From the NCBI GenBank assembly GCA_964020975.1, contig OZ026620.1, positions 73,348,100 to 73,412,099 on the forward strand: 64,000 bases of DNA, written 5' to 3'. The stretch is from Hermodice carunculata (taxonomy: Eukaryota > Annelida > Polychaeta > Eunicida > Amphinomidae). The notes beneath the pieces were generated by a model. That model made no database searches, was not told where the DNA came from, and saw nothing but the letters and a program-made list of their open reading frames with translations. Shown piece after piece: positions 24,450 through 36,099 of the stretch. Positions within the stretch are counted from its first letter, which is position 1; every line of letters starts with the position of its first letter. The translations under genes were made by a program, and so were the position numbers.

Positions 24450-26850
24450 TATAGGCATGTTGGTACATGAATGAAAGATCTTTTCATTCAATTGCCATGT
24501 TAAGTCTAGGTAAATATACGGAAAAATGAGGGACTGATATGGAATGAGTTTACAAATACATATATGTATGACTTCAAGATTATAGTATTCAATCTCTCTC
24601 TAGACCCACATAGAGGGAGAACACACATTATGTAACTGTTTAGTCTTTTACTTGATTAAATACCAGTAAACATCAAACACAGCCAGTGATGACTGATAAT
24701 GATGGACATTCTGGTACATGTATTATCAAAGCCAACAAAAGCATGCTCAATTCGATGCATTCCTTATTGCGAAGTATGATATGGGCCTGAATGTCACGTG
24801 ACAATCAAAATATAACAGGCAAATGCTCTTAAGACCCTCTTGACATCAATTTGATAACACCAGGTGATCTTGAAAATAGGTCAAGGTCAATGAAAGCTGA
24901 GCTCAACCAAGCATCTGGTGACATGCTTCCACTGTCCACTGCACAAATTTTATAGTGGTTGCTCAATTTTTCAAAAAATAGGGTTGGTATTAAAGGGTAA
25001 CAGCCTTGTCTATGTATATTGTAGTAAAAGGTTTATTCAATTTCGTCATATTCAGAGTATACATGTAGGCCTACTTTCAAGCGGAAGGGGGGGTACCCCC
25101 CGCCCCCTTTGTTTTTGTTTTTTGCAATGTGCACTTGCATATTCAATCCCTTTACAATGGCCCATATAGGCAAGAACCTGGCCAGGATCTATAGTTTAAC
25201 ACTATAATTTTATAAAAAGAAAAGTCAAAAATCTATATTTAAAACATATTGAAAAAGAAATTGGTAGATGCAGGAGTTTCAGTGTAAAATTCAGTTTTGA
25301 TATTTAATGAGTTGCACTAGATTGCAACATTCGAGGTCCAATTTTTCAAACATTTCCTTAAGAACGAGGGGGGGTAGGGGGGTAGGGAGGGGAAGGGGTA
25401 TCCTCTTCCTGTACCCACCCATCTCCTCACACTCTCCACTCTGTACAAATATCCTATGTTTTTTTTTTCAAAAATGTTAACATCCATGCCTACTCATAAA
25501 ACATGATAACAATTGTGAATGCCCCCATACAGGAATATTGTATAAAACCAACATATAGGGTTATTTCAGGTCTGATGGGGTGGATCCCATATGCTAGTTC
25601 AAGGCTGATTCTTGACAAATCCCCATTGGCTTTTTGTGGTTTACTGATCAATTAGGATTATGGATAATTGATTTGTACCAGTAGGATAAAATGTGATGGA
25701 CACAACACAAAGGGTTCAGATCAGGTTTCCTCACCCTGCCTAAGGAAATGCATGTTAACCTACACATACACTCAGGCTCATGGCCCAGACAAATCCTTTC
25801 CTCCAGGTCAATCCAAACAAACAGCTTATGCTCATTGACAAAGGGGGTAAGGGGGATTTCAGTGTACTAGAACAGAATATAATTTTGCTCCATTACATAG
25901 TAAAGAAAAGATAGATATTCTAAAATGATGGATAGTGCAAAGTAAGGAAAGTATGAGGCCTTCCAGTATGCTGCTGCAAAAAATAAAATGCCCCTGGTTG
26001 GCCAATACAGAAATACCTGATCCCCCTCTTTCTGATGGAACAGTGACATGCCAGATCTGTCTGCCCACAAAGCATGTGCTTGTTTGCATGGGGAGAATTC
26101 ATAACTACATGTACACATCATGTGTGATAAATGTTAATAAATTACATATGACAAATCCAATTCTTTTTCCTCCACTTGTTTCTTTCAGTGCAACCCCCAA
26201 ACTTCCAACTATTTTTTGCCACACTGAATGTGTGTGTCAGTCCATCAACATAACCTCCTTTATGTGAATGTTTTTTTTTTTTTATTATCATTATTTTTGG
26301 GAAATCAACAGTATGCATTATAATTTAATCAATGTTCAAATTTGGCCATAGCATTTATGTAAATCTTGGATTTGTCGCTGTTAAATCAGCTGGAGCCCTG
26401 GAGGAAAGAACACAGATACAGGAGACCATCGGTCAGTTACAGTTATCTGGGGAAGGGAGACCTGTAATTGAGACTTAATTTTGCATTGTGCACAGATGCC
26501 AACTAGAAAAAAAATGTGCTTCTCAGTGAATCTGTTTGGCTCTATAGCAGCCTTGACTGGACAGTGTAATACTTGTTGGGCATAGCAGTTGTTTGACGAG
26601 TGCCAACATCAGAAATTTTACCCAGTCTGGGAAGCTGCTACTGAGGCAGCAAATCTGTCTGTGCACTTTTAAAATTTGCACAAATCAAAATGCTACAACT
26701 TTGGTTAATTGGATAGGCATACAGCACAATCCAATGAACTGAACCTAGAATGGAACCTCTACCTATTATAATGTTGACTGTATTCAACATTTATGTTGGT
26801 CAAGTGTCCCTTATTAGCATTAATTGAAATTCTACAACTTTAGTTTTTAG
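24450..26850. other. No gene recognised
   Basis: A GACCTTGA repeat fragment sits at 24,857-24,900, G/C runs at 25,084-25,108 and a G-quadruplex-like tract at 25,368-25,398. Open frames at 25,859-26,267 overlap on both strands and match nothing known. Confidence 0.4.
25368..25398 (+). other. G-quadruplex-forming tract
   Basis: Five G runs of 7, 6, 3, 4 and 4 are separated by TA, TA, A and AA. Four or more G-runs of at least three with 1-2 nt loops meet the usual G4 pattern. It stands out sharply in AT-rich DNA. Confidence 0.75.
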
Positions 26851-28685
26851 CTCTGCTGACTAAAGGTGAAAAAGCTTATGCGGTCACTCATTTCTGGTTG
26901 GCAGTCATTCCGTCATTCCATCTGTAAACAATTTGCTTGCCAACACGATAGCATGAACAATTTTGAAGTTAGCCTCTTGAAATTTTTTGGACATTCTGTA
27001 CGAGTGACAGTCTAGATTCCTACATTATTGGTGATGCCATCTACAGAATTACATAATATACAGGCCAAAAAGTGAAAAGATTGAAAACACTATAGAGTCC
27101 TTGATTTGTGATGGATCTTTATGAAATTCGGTGGAAACATTTGGGACGCTTATATGTGGAATCTGAACAGTACTGGTGGCGCTACGGACAAGTAAACGGA
27201 AATTAATGAGCCAATATGTGCTCAAAGCTATCATGAGAAATAATCAAGCTAACTTAATAAAATGTCACTGCATATCTGTTTCATGTCTAAAAGTATAATA
27301 TTACATAATATGGGTGACCTTAGCCCACTTTCTCAAGGTCACTGATGGAATAAATTTCAGGAGATGATTTTCTTGTGATGGTCATTCTATCTTTACATGT
27401 GAACAAATAGGCATTTTACCATTATAGACGTATTATAGAGAAGCACGCTTATGATGAGTGGAGTGCTGGTGGCTCTACCAATGGTTTTCAATGGAACGAA
27501 CATCATAGGTGTAAAAAACCCACAGTAAATTCAGTATTATGATCATAAATGAAGACGGAGCTTTGAAACTTACACCAACTATGTATTTGGTCAGTAATCA
27601 ACCTTTATGAACATTTGGATGCCCTTGATCCAGTTTTTGGTCAAAATACAAATTACATATGTCATTGATAATTAAGTACAAAATATTGATATAAGTGAGC
27701 TGGGGTTACTAAATTGATACAAAATAAGCAATTTACATGAGTATTTTATAATCCATAAATGACCTTTAACCTGCTTGTTTAAAGGTCACTGATTGATACA
27801 ACAACCCACAGAATACAGATATACCACAAACGAACTACAAAAAAATTAAAACATTCATAAATATTCTCCTAACTTTTCCAGTCAAATAAAATGATATGTA
27901 TACATACATTATCTGATTTATCCTTTTGTCTGTTAATATTCATTACAAACATATCTATCGTGATAAACTTTCCAATAACATCATGCAAATTAAAGCCACC
28001 TATATAATTGACCTTTGCATTTTCTCAAGTTCAGGAACCACTTGAGGACACAACTTCGAAATGAAAATGAAGGTTCAATATATAGCCATGGTGCTAGCTG
28101 AGCATTAGGTCCATGGGCCTCTTGTTGGTTCCTAGGATGCGTATACAACACAAACATACAAGTTGGAAGTTGCAATTTCACCTCTACCTGTAACAGTATT
28201 CAAGAAATCCAACATTTAATTTATTCAAGTGTCCCATATTAACATTAATTAAAATTCTACAAGTTGTGTATGCTGCTCATGTATAAAAAGAACGGGGGGG
28301 GGGGGGGCTCTTCTACTTTTTATGGTTCTGAGTGATCACTTTCTTGTGATAGGCTCAATTTGAAATGTGAGCACTTGAAAGATGGAGGAAGGCTTTAAAA
28401 CTGTATTACCAGTTTGCTAATGCTTTTTTTAAAAAAGAAATTGGACAGTTTCGTCAAAAACTCAAAATTTGGCAGGGTTTTATCTCCATACATGGCATAA
28501 AAATTGCCATTTTATATGGAATATCCAGATGTTTAGAATTGTGAAAATTCGGGGCATTCATAATGTCAAACCTTGAATATTTTTATAAAAAAATGTTTTT
28601 CTTTCTTTCAATGTGCATGTAAAGGTTTGTGACACTTGCCAACATAATGGACAGTAACTGAAAGTTGTAGAATTTTAAATTATGC
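26850..28685. other. No gene recognised; dispersed-repeat DNA
   Basis: A 65-bp word (CAAGTGTCCC..ATTA.CATTAATT.AAATTCTACAA) occurs at about 26,796-26,842 and again at 28,220-28,266. TAAAGGTGAAAAAGCTTATG at about 26,863 resembles starts of dispersed molluscan repeats. A G13 run lies at 28,295-28,307. Confidence 0.4.
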
Positions 28686-28689
28686 TAAT

Positions 28690-29425
28690 CAGGGGGCACT
28701 GAAAAAAAATAAAAGTTGAATATCTCCAAGGTTATAGCAGATATAAATGCCTTTCCAACTTCAATTTGTAAGTTTGTGGCAAAGCCAAATTCAACGAACC
28801 ATGAACCAAAGTCGTAGGACTTTGATTTATGCAAATGGGGTAAATATGCAAAATGAAAATCTTGAACAGCTTCAAAACTATTATAGATAGAGGTGCCATT
28901 CCAACTTCCATTTATAGGTTTGTGACATATCCGCATCATACTGAAACATGAACCAAAGTTGTAGAATTTTAATTTATGCAAATTAGGTGAATACACAAAA
29001 TTTAAATCGAACAGCTTCAAAGCTGTTATATCTAGAGGTGCCATTTCAACTTTACTATATAGATTTGTGACATAGATGCATCCAATGAACCATGAACCAA
29101 ACTTGTAGGATTTTAGTTTATACAAACAAAGTGAATATACAAACCTAAATTTTGAATTACGTCAAAATATTATACATAGAGGTACCATTCCAACTTCAAA
29201 TTGCAGATTTGTGACATAACCAAATCCAGTAAACCATGAACCAGAGTTGTAGGCTTTTAATTTATTCAAATTAGGCAAATACACATAATCAAGATCATGA
29301 ATAGCTTCAAAACTATTACAGACAGTAGTGTCATTAAAAATTCAGTTCATAAGTTTTGACATGGCCACATCCAATGAGCCAAGAACCAATGTTATAGCAT
29401 TTTAATCTATGCAAGTTATTCTAAA
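28690..29425. repeat. 145-bp tandem array, five units
   Basis: The landmark CCATGAACCAAAGTTGTAG and its variants fall at about 28,799, 28,947, 29,091, 29,235 and 29,380, giving periods of 148, 144, 144 and 145 bp. Each unit also has AGAGGTGCCATTCCAACTTC and AGGTTTGTGACAT-like words. Because 144 is a multiple of three, a minus-strand frame of 146 codons runs through three units as 48-residue repeats. I regard that as a by-product of the period. Confidence 0.9.
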
Positions 29426-29647
29426 AAAACAAGTTTAGATTATGTTGAACAATGGCAAAGTCTAGCATTTCAAATTGTTTTCATTTTGAAGGCACCCAGA
29501 CAGATTTGCTGTCACACAAGTCCTCTTTTCTAGTTTATATTTGTTGCATTGTTTTCAAGCTTGGAGCTCACCAAGGCTGCCAAGCATTGTTGCACTACTA
29601 GCCGTAATGCAATGAAGACAATAAAGCGTGCTGGCTAAGCATGCTAC

Positions 29648-29648
29648 A

Positions 29649-29720
<72 letters not shown>

Positions 29721-29760
29721 CATCATAATCATAATCATAATCATAATCATAATCATAATC

Positions 29761-29853
<93 letters not shown>
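29648..29853. repeat. AAT trinucleotide microsatellite with ATC/AATC core
   Basis: About 205 bp of AAT, interrupted at 29,720-29,762 by a CATAAT hexanucleotide block. The poly-Ile and poly-Asn frames are artefacts. Confidence 0.97.
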
Positions 29854-29856
<3 letters not shown>

Positions 29857-29869
29857 GCTGGCATAAAAA

Positions 29870-31560
29870 ATGCACTTGGGATTCCCTAAAAAATTTATAG
29901 GCTAGATTAACTCAAGTACATGTAAAGTGCGTGCATTTTATTAGCTTATTTGTTGTATCTTTATCATAAACATAATACATTTTGCCAAAGAGCCCACTGT
30001 ACAGCAAACCCATCTCTGGTAAAAGACTAGCAACCATGTCAACTTAAAAATGCCCAATCTGGTCCATGTATTCTGATCATCCGCAGGGTCTCTGCAAGGC
30101 AGGATATATTCAGCCAGAGAGACAGGTGTAATAAGATCCAAAATGTAGGGCATAGCTGTTTTCTTAATGTTCTGTCCTGCCCACATAATTCAAGCTTGCT
30201 GGCAACAATTATCATCTCAGTACCCATGACAGGCCCATTTATTTACTTGACTGATAAGACCACCAGTGCAGCAACCAGTGGTCCATGCTATGAACCCCTG
30301 CCATTATATGGGTGTATTTGAAATTTGAAGTCACAAATTTCTTGCAAGAAAGTTTATACTTACACCCATGGTAGGTCCATTTATGAAACTGATAATGGGG
30401 ATGGGGGTTCTTCTCTGCTGAGTTATTGGTACACCATTGTATTTTGTTCGGTCCCCCAATTCCAGCATGGTAAATCCATACAGTGGTTCCCTCTCTTGAG
30501 AGACCACTCAAATGAAAGGCAACCTGTCTTGAAAGACCACTTTCGGGGGACTTTGCTCAGTACTTTTCATATCATTTATACCTCTCATGAAAGACCACTG
30601 TCTGGAGAGACCACAATTTGGTCATCCCCAAAGGTTGTCTTTGGAGATAGTTTTTCACTGTACTGCTACATACGTGTCAACCCTTGGAGAAATCTCACCT
30701 TGAGGATTGACTGAGGCAGGGTGCGGAGGGGGAACCTCCTCCCGAGGGGGGGGGGGCTGGTGAGCCTCCCCCTGTAAATGTTTGTTTTTTAGGTTCAAAA
30801 TGGTGCAATCTGGCAGCATCTGGGATCTTCTAGGGCGTAACCGAGTAGCAAGGGGCATCATGGCATCACGGTTATCATGTTATTTTATGACTTTCGGATC
30901 GGGAAAAAATAAGAGGGTTTCCAGCATGTTTGTATGGGTAATAAAAAGCGCCAGCACAGCAGTACTGCAATACCCTTTAATACCCTCCGCTCCTTTTCCA
31001 GGATAGTAATATTGAGAGAGCGGTACCTGTCACCAAAGACCAGGTTTGTGAAGGCGTTTCACTTGAGACCACAAGTAATGATGCCCAAACAGGGAGCAAG
31101 TTTTCTTGAATTTATTCCAGCATACGTAACTTGCATGCACGAAAAAAAGTAGGGTGCCACGTCCAGGCCAGTGCCAAAGCCAAAGCCAAAGCCAAAGCCT
31201 AGGGATGGCCGATGTCTCATTGCCCAGTGTCCCACCAAGCCCAGCCTCAGCCAGGATATAAATAACTTGCCTACAAGGGTAAAAGTCTCTGACACGCTGT
31301 AGCTGGCTACAGCGAAGTGACCCAAGCTATCGAATGTCCTGATGTCTGCATTACACATATGGACTGTGTATCACTGAGAGCGTACACAAGGTAAAATGTG
31401 GTATTATGAGAGGTACATGTACAAGTAACTACCCCCCCCCCCCTTTCCAAAAATAAGTGACGTTTGTGAAAAAGTGGTTTTAAATGACCAGTGGTCTCTC
31501 ACCGGGGTAGCAACAGGTACTAATGTACTCAGGGTAAATTATACAATATTATTCAATCAA
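29870..31560. other. No gene recognised; short repeats only
   Basis: Between about 30,480 and 30,625 the word AGAGACCAC or AAAGACCAC recurs about four times at roughly 40-bp spacing (CTTGAGAGACCACT, CTTGAAAGACCACT, CATGAAAGACCACT, GGAGAGACCAC), a diverged short tandem. AAAGCC hexamers repeat about four times at 31,173-31,198. A C-rich run lies at 31,432-31,444. No exon is recognised. Confidence 0.45.
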
Positions 31561-31574
31561 AATAAAACATTTTT

Positions 31575-31745
31575 CATCTTATTGTCCAGTTGGATATTTA
31601 ATTGGAAAATCCCATTGGTCAAGCCAATTGAACTGTACAGTTGGACCAAACAAAAGTACATTTTGAACTCTCCACAAAAAAGACTCTTAAATGAAGATTT
31701 TTTTAGGTGCATGAATGTGTTGATACAGAACACATGTTAACTAGA
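31575..31745 (-). repeat. Border repeat, distal copy
   Basis: This is a direct repeat of 33,093-33,260 and the reverse complement of the border at about 17,150-17,320. It carries TTGTCCAGTTGGATAT, CCCATTGGTCAAGCCAATTG, ACAGTTGGACCAAACAAAAG and GTGTTGATACAGAACACA. The two same-direction copies flank the 144-bp array. Confidence 0.9.
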
Positions 31746-31869
31746 AAAGAAAACTTGCTGCAAAGCACATCTGTCTGTGTGCCTTCAAAAGTTGTAAATA
31801 TTGAATGTTACAACTTTAATCCTTTCGTACTTCACATTACATTAAGCTTATGGCTGCATGCAAATTTCA

Positions 31870-32681
31870 AAGTCCAAATGACCTTGACCTTTGACCTTCA
31901 CAGGTCACATGTTAATTGCGCAGTGTTACAATACCCACAATTTAAGCCCAACATAACCAAATTGGGTGAAAATTGATCAACTTATGGCAAGATAAAACTT
32001 TCAAAGGGCCAAATGATCTTGACCTTTGCCCTTTTGGGGTTACATGTTCTTATAAAAATGTGCAGTGTTGCAATACCTACAATTTGAGTCCAACATAATT
32101 AGAATTGGATGGAAATTGGCCAAGTTATGACTGGATAAAACTTTCAAAGGTACAAATGACCTTGACCTTTGACCTTTAGTGGTCACATGTAAATTTCAAA
32201 AATGTGCAGGGTTACAATAATTACAATTTGAGCTCAACATGATAAAATTTGGATAAAAATTTACCAAGTTATGACTAGAAGAAATCCACCATTGAAAATG
32301 GCCTTTGACCTTGAAATGACTTTTGACCTTGAGATGACCTCTACCTGAAGTGTACCTTGACCTCAAAAATGAAATTTTGGCCTAAAATTTACCTTTGACC
32401 TTGACATGACCTTGACATTTGAGATGACCTTTAGTTTGATATCAAACTCTTTATACGTGGAACCACATCTACTACAGTATATAAGATAGTGAAGATTTAA
32501 AATTTTCGTTAGCCCTCATTTGCATAATTTTATAAAGCATGACATGTCATAATAGAAAACCCAGACTTTATCTATAGAAGTATAATTGTGCCAAGTTTGG
32601 AGTTTCTACAAGTAATAATTTTCAAATGAAATGTCAGGACAAATTTGCCTGGAAAGAAAGAAAGAAAGAGAAAAAGAGAAA

Positions 32682-32753
<72 letters not shown>

Positions 32754-33090
32754 AAATGTGCAGTGTTACAGTAGCTACAATTTTTGTCCAACATGATCAA
32801 AATTGGATGATAATTGACCGAGTTATAGCCACATGAATATATCAAATGTCAAAATGACGTTGACCTTTGACCTCTAGAGGTAACATGTAAATTTTTAAAA
32901 AATGTGCAGTGTTACAGTAGCTACAATTTGTGACCAACTTGATCAAAATTGGATGGAAATTGACTGAGTTATGGCTGGATGAATATTTCAAACGTACAAA
33001 TGACCTTGACCTTTGACCTTTAGAGGTCACATGTAAATTACAAAAATTTGCAGTGTTACAATATCTACAATTTGGGTCCAACATCATCAA
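31870..33090. repeat. 144-bp tandem array with DR1-like TGACCTTTGACCT
   Basis: Monomers are marked by CAGTGTTACAATA-type words at about 31,921, 32,063, 32,206, 32,761, 32,908 and 33,051 (142-147 bp apart apart from one disrupted stretch). Most carry TGACCTTGACCTTTGACCT followed by GGTCACATGTAAAT. TGACCTTTGACCT is the complement of AGGTCAAAGGTCA, a direct repeat of nuclear-receptor half-sites with 1-bp spacing. The stretch 32,290-32,420 holds extra shuffled TGACCTT words. A GAAA tract interrupts one monomer. Confidence 0.9.
32655..32755. repeat. GAAA microsatellite inside the 144-bp array
   Basis: About 100 bp of GAAA sits directly before the AATGTGCAGTGTTACAG landmark of a monomer, where other monomers have a short A-rich run. 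That A-run was probably its seed. Confidence 0.95.
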
Positions 33091-33092
33091 AA

Positions 33093-34782
33093 TGTTATTG
33101 TCCAGTTGGATCTTCAATTGGAAAACCCCATTGGTCAAGCCAATTGAACTACAGTTGGACCAATCAAAAGTACATTTTGATGAACTCTCCACAAAATAGA
33201 CTCTAAAATGATTTTTATATGTGATGAATGTGTTGATACAGAACACAACATGTTAACAAATTAAGTGACATGCAGAAACTCTGACAAGATGGTCCAATGG
33301 GATGGTCCAGTTGGATGAAGGTGAACATATATACATGTACAAGAAAAGTTTTAAACTCTGATGTTTTCTTCTGAAATAACATGAAAAAATTTGGAATCAT
33401 TCACATTTTCTTACATTGAACAATGTAAATTGATACCTGTGACCTGTGTTAGGTGTGTACAAATTTCAGCCAATGAGATGGCCCTGTTGTATGAAGGCAA
33501 ATATTTACAAATATAATAAAAGATTTGGGGGAATCCTCTAATAAAAGACAAACCATGCAAATATTAGGAATTATTTGAATGCAAAGTTGTAGCAGTGAAC
33601 TGTTTATATTGATGCGTGTAAAAGAAGTGGGCGCCTTCATCCAACGGGATGCTTCTATTGGATGAAGGTCAATATTTACAAATATAATAAAATATCCTGT
33701 TGATTCCTTTGAAAATGACAGAACATGCTCACATTTGGAATTGGAATCATTTGAATGCATATTTTTAGCATTGAAGTGTTTAGATTGAGACCTGTAATAG
33801 AACTAAGTGCCTTTCATCCAATGGGATGGTTCTGCAGGATGGAAATGAAAATTGACTAATGGAAAAATATGGTGTTTTCTTAAATATAACAAAACAAAAC
33901 AAAGACTCATTATTATATTCGGAATAGTAGAAAACCACTTGGTTTCATTCTTGTAATCGGTATTTGTGTATTTTCTGCATTGCATCCAATGGCACAGTCC
34001 AAGGGGATGGTCCTGTAGGATGAAGATAAATATTGACTAATAAACAAATTATGGGTGTTCTCTTTAAAAAAAACACATATTTTAAATAGTTTGATTGTAT
34101 GTTTGTTATTGTACACTATATGATTTGATACTTATACTTAGTTGGCACTTGTGCAATTTCTGCACTGCATCCAATGGGATGGTCCAGTGGGACAATCCAA
34201 TGGGACAGTCCTATGGAATGAGACTGAATATGTACAAACAAAGAAGGATGGTGTTTTCTTTGACAGTAACAAAATCCATAAAAACAGTTGGAAGCATCTG
34301 AAGGCAAACTGATATCAAACTGAAATCATACTAGATTTGAATATCAAAACAATCCCTGTAATCAAATCTAGTGTCTGAATTATGGTCATCTAAACTTTTA
34401 CACAAAATTGGCACCATGGACAATAACCCGTGATCTGTTATGTATGAAGGGAATGTGAATGGCTTATGACTTTTAATTGCATTTGTAGGTGTAAAATATA
34501 ATCCAATGGGATGGACCAGAAGTTGGTGATCCAATTGGATCCCATGGGATCCCATGGAATACAAGGTCATCCTATGAGATATCCAGTGGGACCAATGGGA
34601 TGTTTTTTTTGGTATCTGAAAAAGTATAGATTACTGGATTTTTTTTCTTATATTTATAAGATGGTAAGGACCAGAGATGTTTACATGATAGATATTAGAT
34701 AATACTTGGGAATAGTTTTTGAGTTACGTTACTGGACAGATCCGGACTGAGTTGATAGTCCAGATTTGTCCTGCCACATGTT
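33093..34782 (-). repeat. Composite repeat block B (inverted copy of block A)
   Basis: In reverse complement this follows block A step by step. The leader lies at about 34,782-34,240, with the AACATGTGGC, TCCGGATCTG and palindromic ATCCCATGGGAT words. About six 173-176 bp units follow, with CCAATGGGATGG landmarks near 34,170, 33,998, 33,817, 33,642, 33,470 and 33,294. The border repeat closes the block at 33,093-33,260. The leader copies are very similar, differing by small changes, while the tandem units are more diverged. Confidence 0.9.
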
Positions 34783-35179
34783 GTTGCCAATTGCAACAGG
34801 CATGTGCTATGGGACCATTTAATGTGCTACATTTCCCCAACAACATCCTGTTTGGAAGGTTAGTTTCAGTACACACAGGAATATGGTGTTTTTAGGACCC
34901 ATCAAGATCATGGTGAGTTTGGGTACCAAACTCTCAAGATCTGTTTGCCAAGGTTAGAAAGAAGGACCTCTATGCAGATGGGATGGCTTTTACAGACAAG
35001 GAACGCCAACTGTTGAGGGAATACAGCCACAGGGGCACAGAAAGCTATTGGCCCTATGCAGAACAGCTGACCCTGGACCCTTCAAATTGCGTTCTGGGGT
35101 TACTGCACTGCCAGTTTTGGAAACTGTGGTGGGGTCCTTGTCTGAAGAAGGCAAAGTAAGGGTTAAGTCCACCCCCAGG

Positions 35180-36095
35180 ATGGTTCATACCATTGGAATG
35201 GAGGGAGAGGAGTGCCACATGCTCTGGGGGTTAAATCTCCCAAACATATTAGTGGATGCTCACTGTCATGTAGGGGAGCTGCTCTTTTAGCATTAAACAC
35301 CCCTGTCTGAAGGCACCATTTAGGAGCAAGGCAACCTGCTCTGAAGACTTAAAACTCGAGCACTTGGTGTCTGACTAAGCACTTGAAAATGTGGAAGACG
35401 GTGCAGGATATACTTGATTTCAGAATCTTTTGCTTCATTGGAATGCATCCGAAAATCATAGGGGGACATCCATGAGAGGAGATATCCCATATTATTGACT
35501 AAATGGAAGGTCTACTGCAACAACCCAAAATTGTATGAATTGGAGATATCCCATATTATTGACTAAATGGAAGGTCTACTGCAACAACCAAAAATTGTAT
35601 AAATTGGAGAGATGTGGCTGGACTTCACAGTCCTGGGAATCAACCGGGAAGTCATCCAAATGTAACAGTGGGCTTTGGAGTTGGCTCTACATTTGGGTGT
35701 CAAATTCAAACCCCCTCTTGTGCTGCATTGCCGGGCAAAAATGGAGGAGATTAAACTTAACCTGGAAATTATGAAGTGGATACTTCCTGCCACCCAGTCA
35801 GTCTGCCTACATTGTTTGGGGGGGTGCTACTAAGGATATTGATACCTGGTTGAGGTACTTCTCTAATACTACTTTTGGGATAACAGCCGAAATTGCAGAG
35901 GAAAAAGAGGGTGTAATTAGGCAGATTCCCCTCATGAAGATTCTTCTAGAGACTGATGCTGCTTGGTTGGTGCCTTCTGCATTCCCAAACAGCAGGTATT
36001 CCAATCCTTGGATGATCCTTGAAACAGCAGTCAGTTGCCAGAGCAATGAATGTGCAACCGTCAGTGCTCTGCAGCACATCCTGTGTGACTGCTAA
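35180..36095 (+). pseudogene. TatD-family metal-dependent nuclease remnant (TATDN-like)
   Basis: TatD proteins are TIM-barrel metal-dependent 3'-5' exonuclease/deoxyribonucleases. The plus-strand frames show their motifs in order. ILVDAHCHVG (the N-terminal HxH metal site) is at about 35,240. FCFIGMHPKIIGG (the G.HP block) is near 35,430. LGINREVIQM followed by PLVLHCR (the Q/E and central His block) spans about 35,630-35,740. VCLHCLGG is near 35,805. YFSNTTFGIT followed by IPLMKILLETDAAWLVPSAFP (the C-terminal Asp of 'LLETDxPxL') spans 35,850-35,980. The motif spacing fits a single 260-residue domain. The frame is not continuous and includes a 64-bp tandem duplication in the middle, so the copy is not functional. 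It abuts the end of block B. TatD genes resembling TATDN2 are multicopy in several marine invertebrates. Whether this copy came as a host gene or as cargo is open. Confidence 0.8.
35478..35605 (+). repeat. 64-bp tandem duplication inside the TatD remnant
   Basis: Units at 35,478-35,541 and 35,542-35,605 (GGAGATATCCCATATTATTG through to GTATGAATT) differ at only two or three positions, so the duplication is younger than the general decay of the gene remnant. Confidence 0.95.
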
Positions 36096-36099
36096 ATCC

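Noticed and set aside
28685-29125. 146-codon minus-strand frame with 48-residue repeats
   Set aside because: The repeat period is a multiple of three, which keeps a frame open by chance; no start context or known repeat-protein motif.
29598-29900. Poly-Ile and poly-Asn open frames
   Set aside because: Pure products of the AAT tract; the same reasoning applies to the TA, CA, TTC and GA tract frames.
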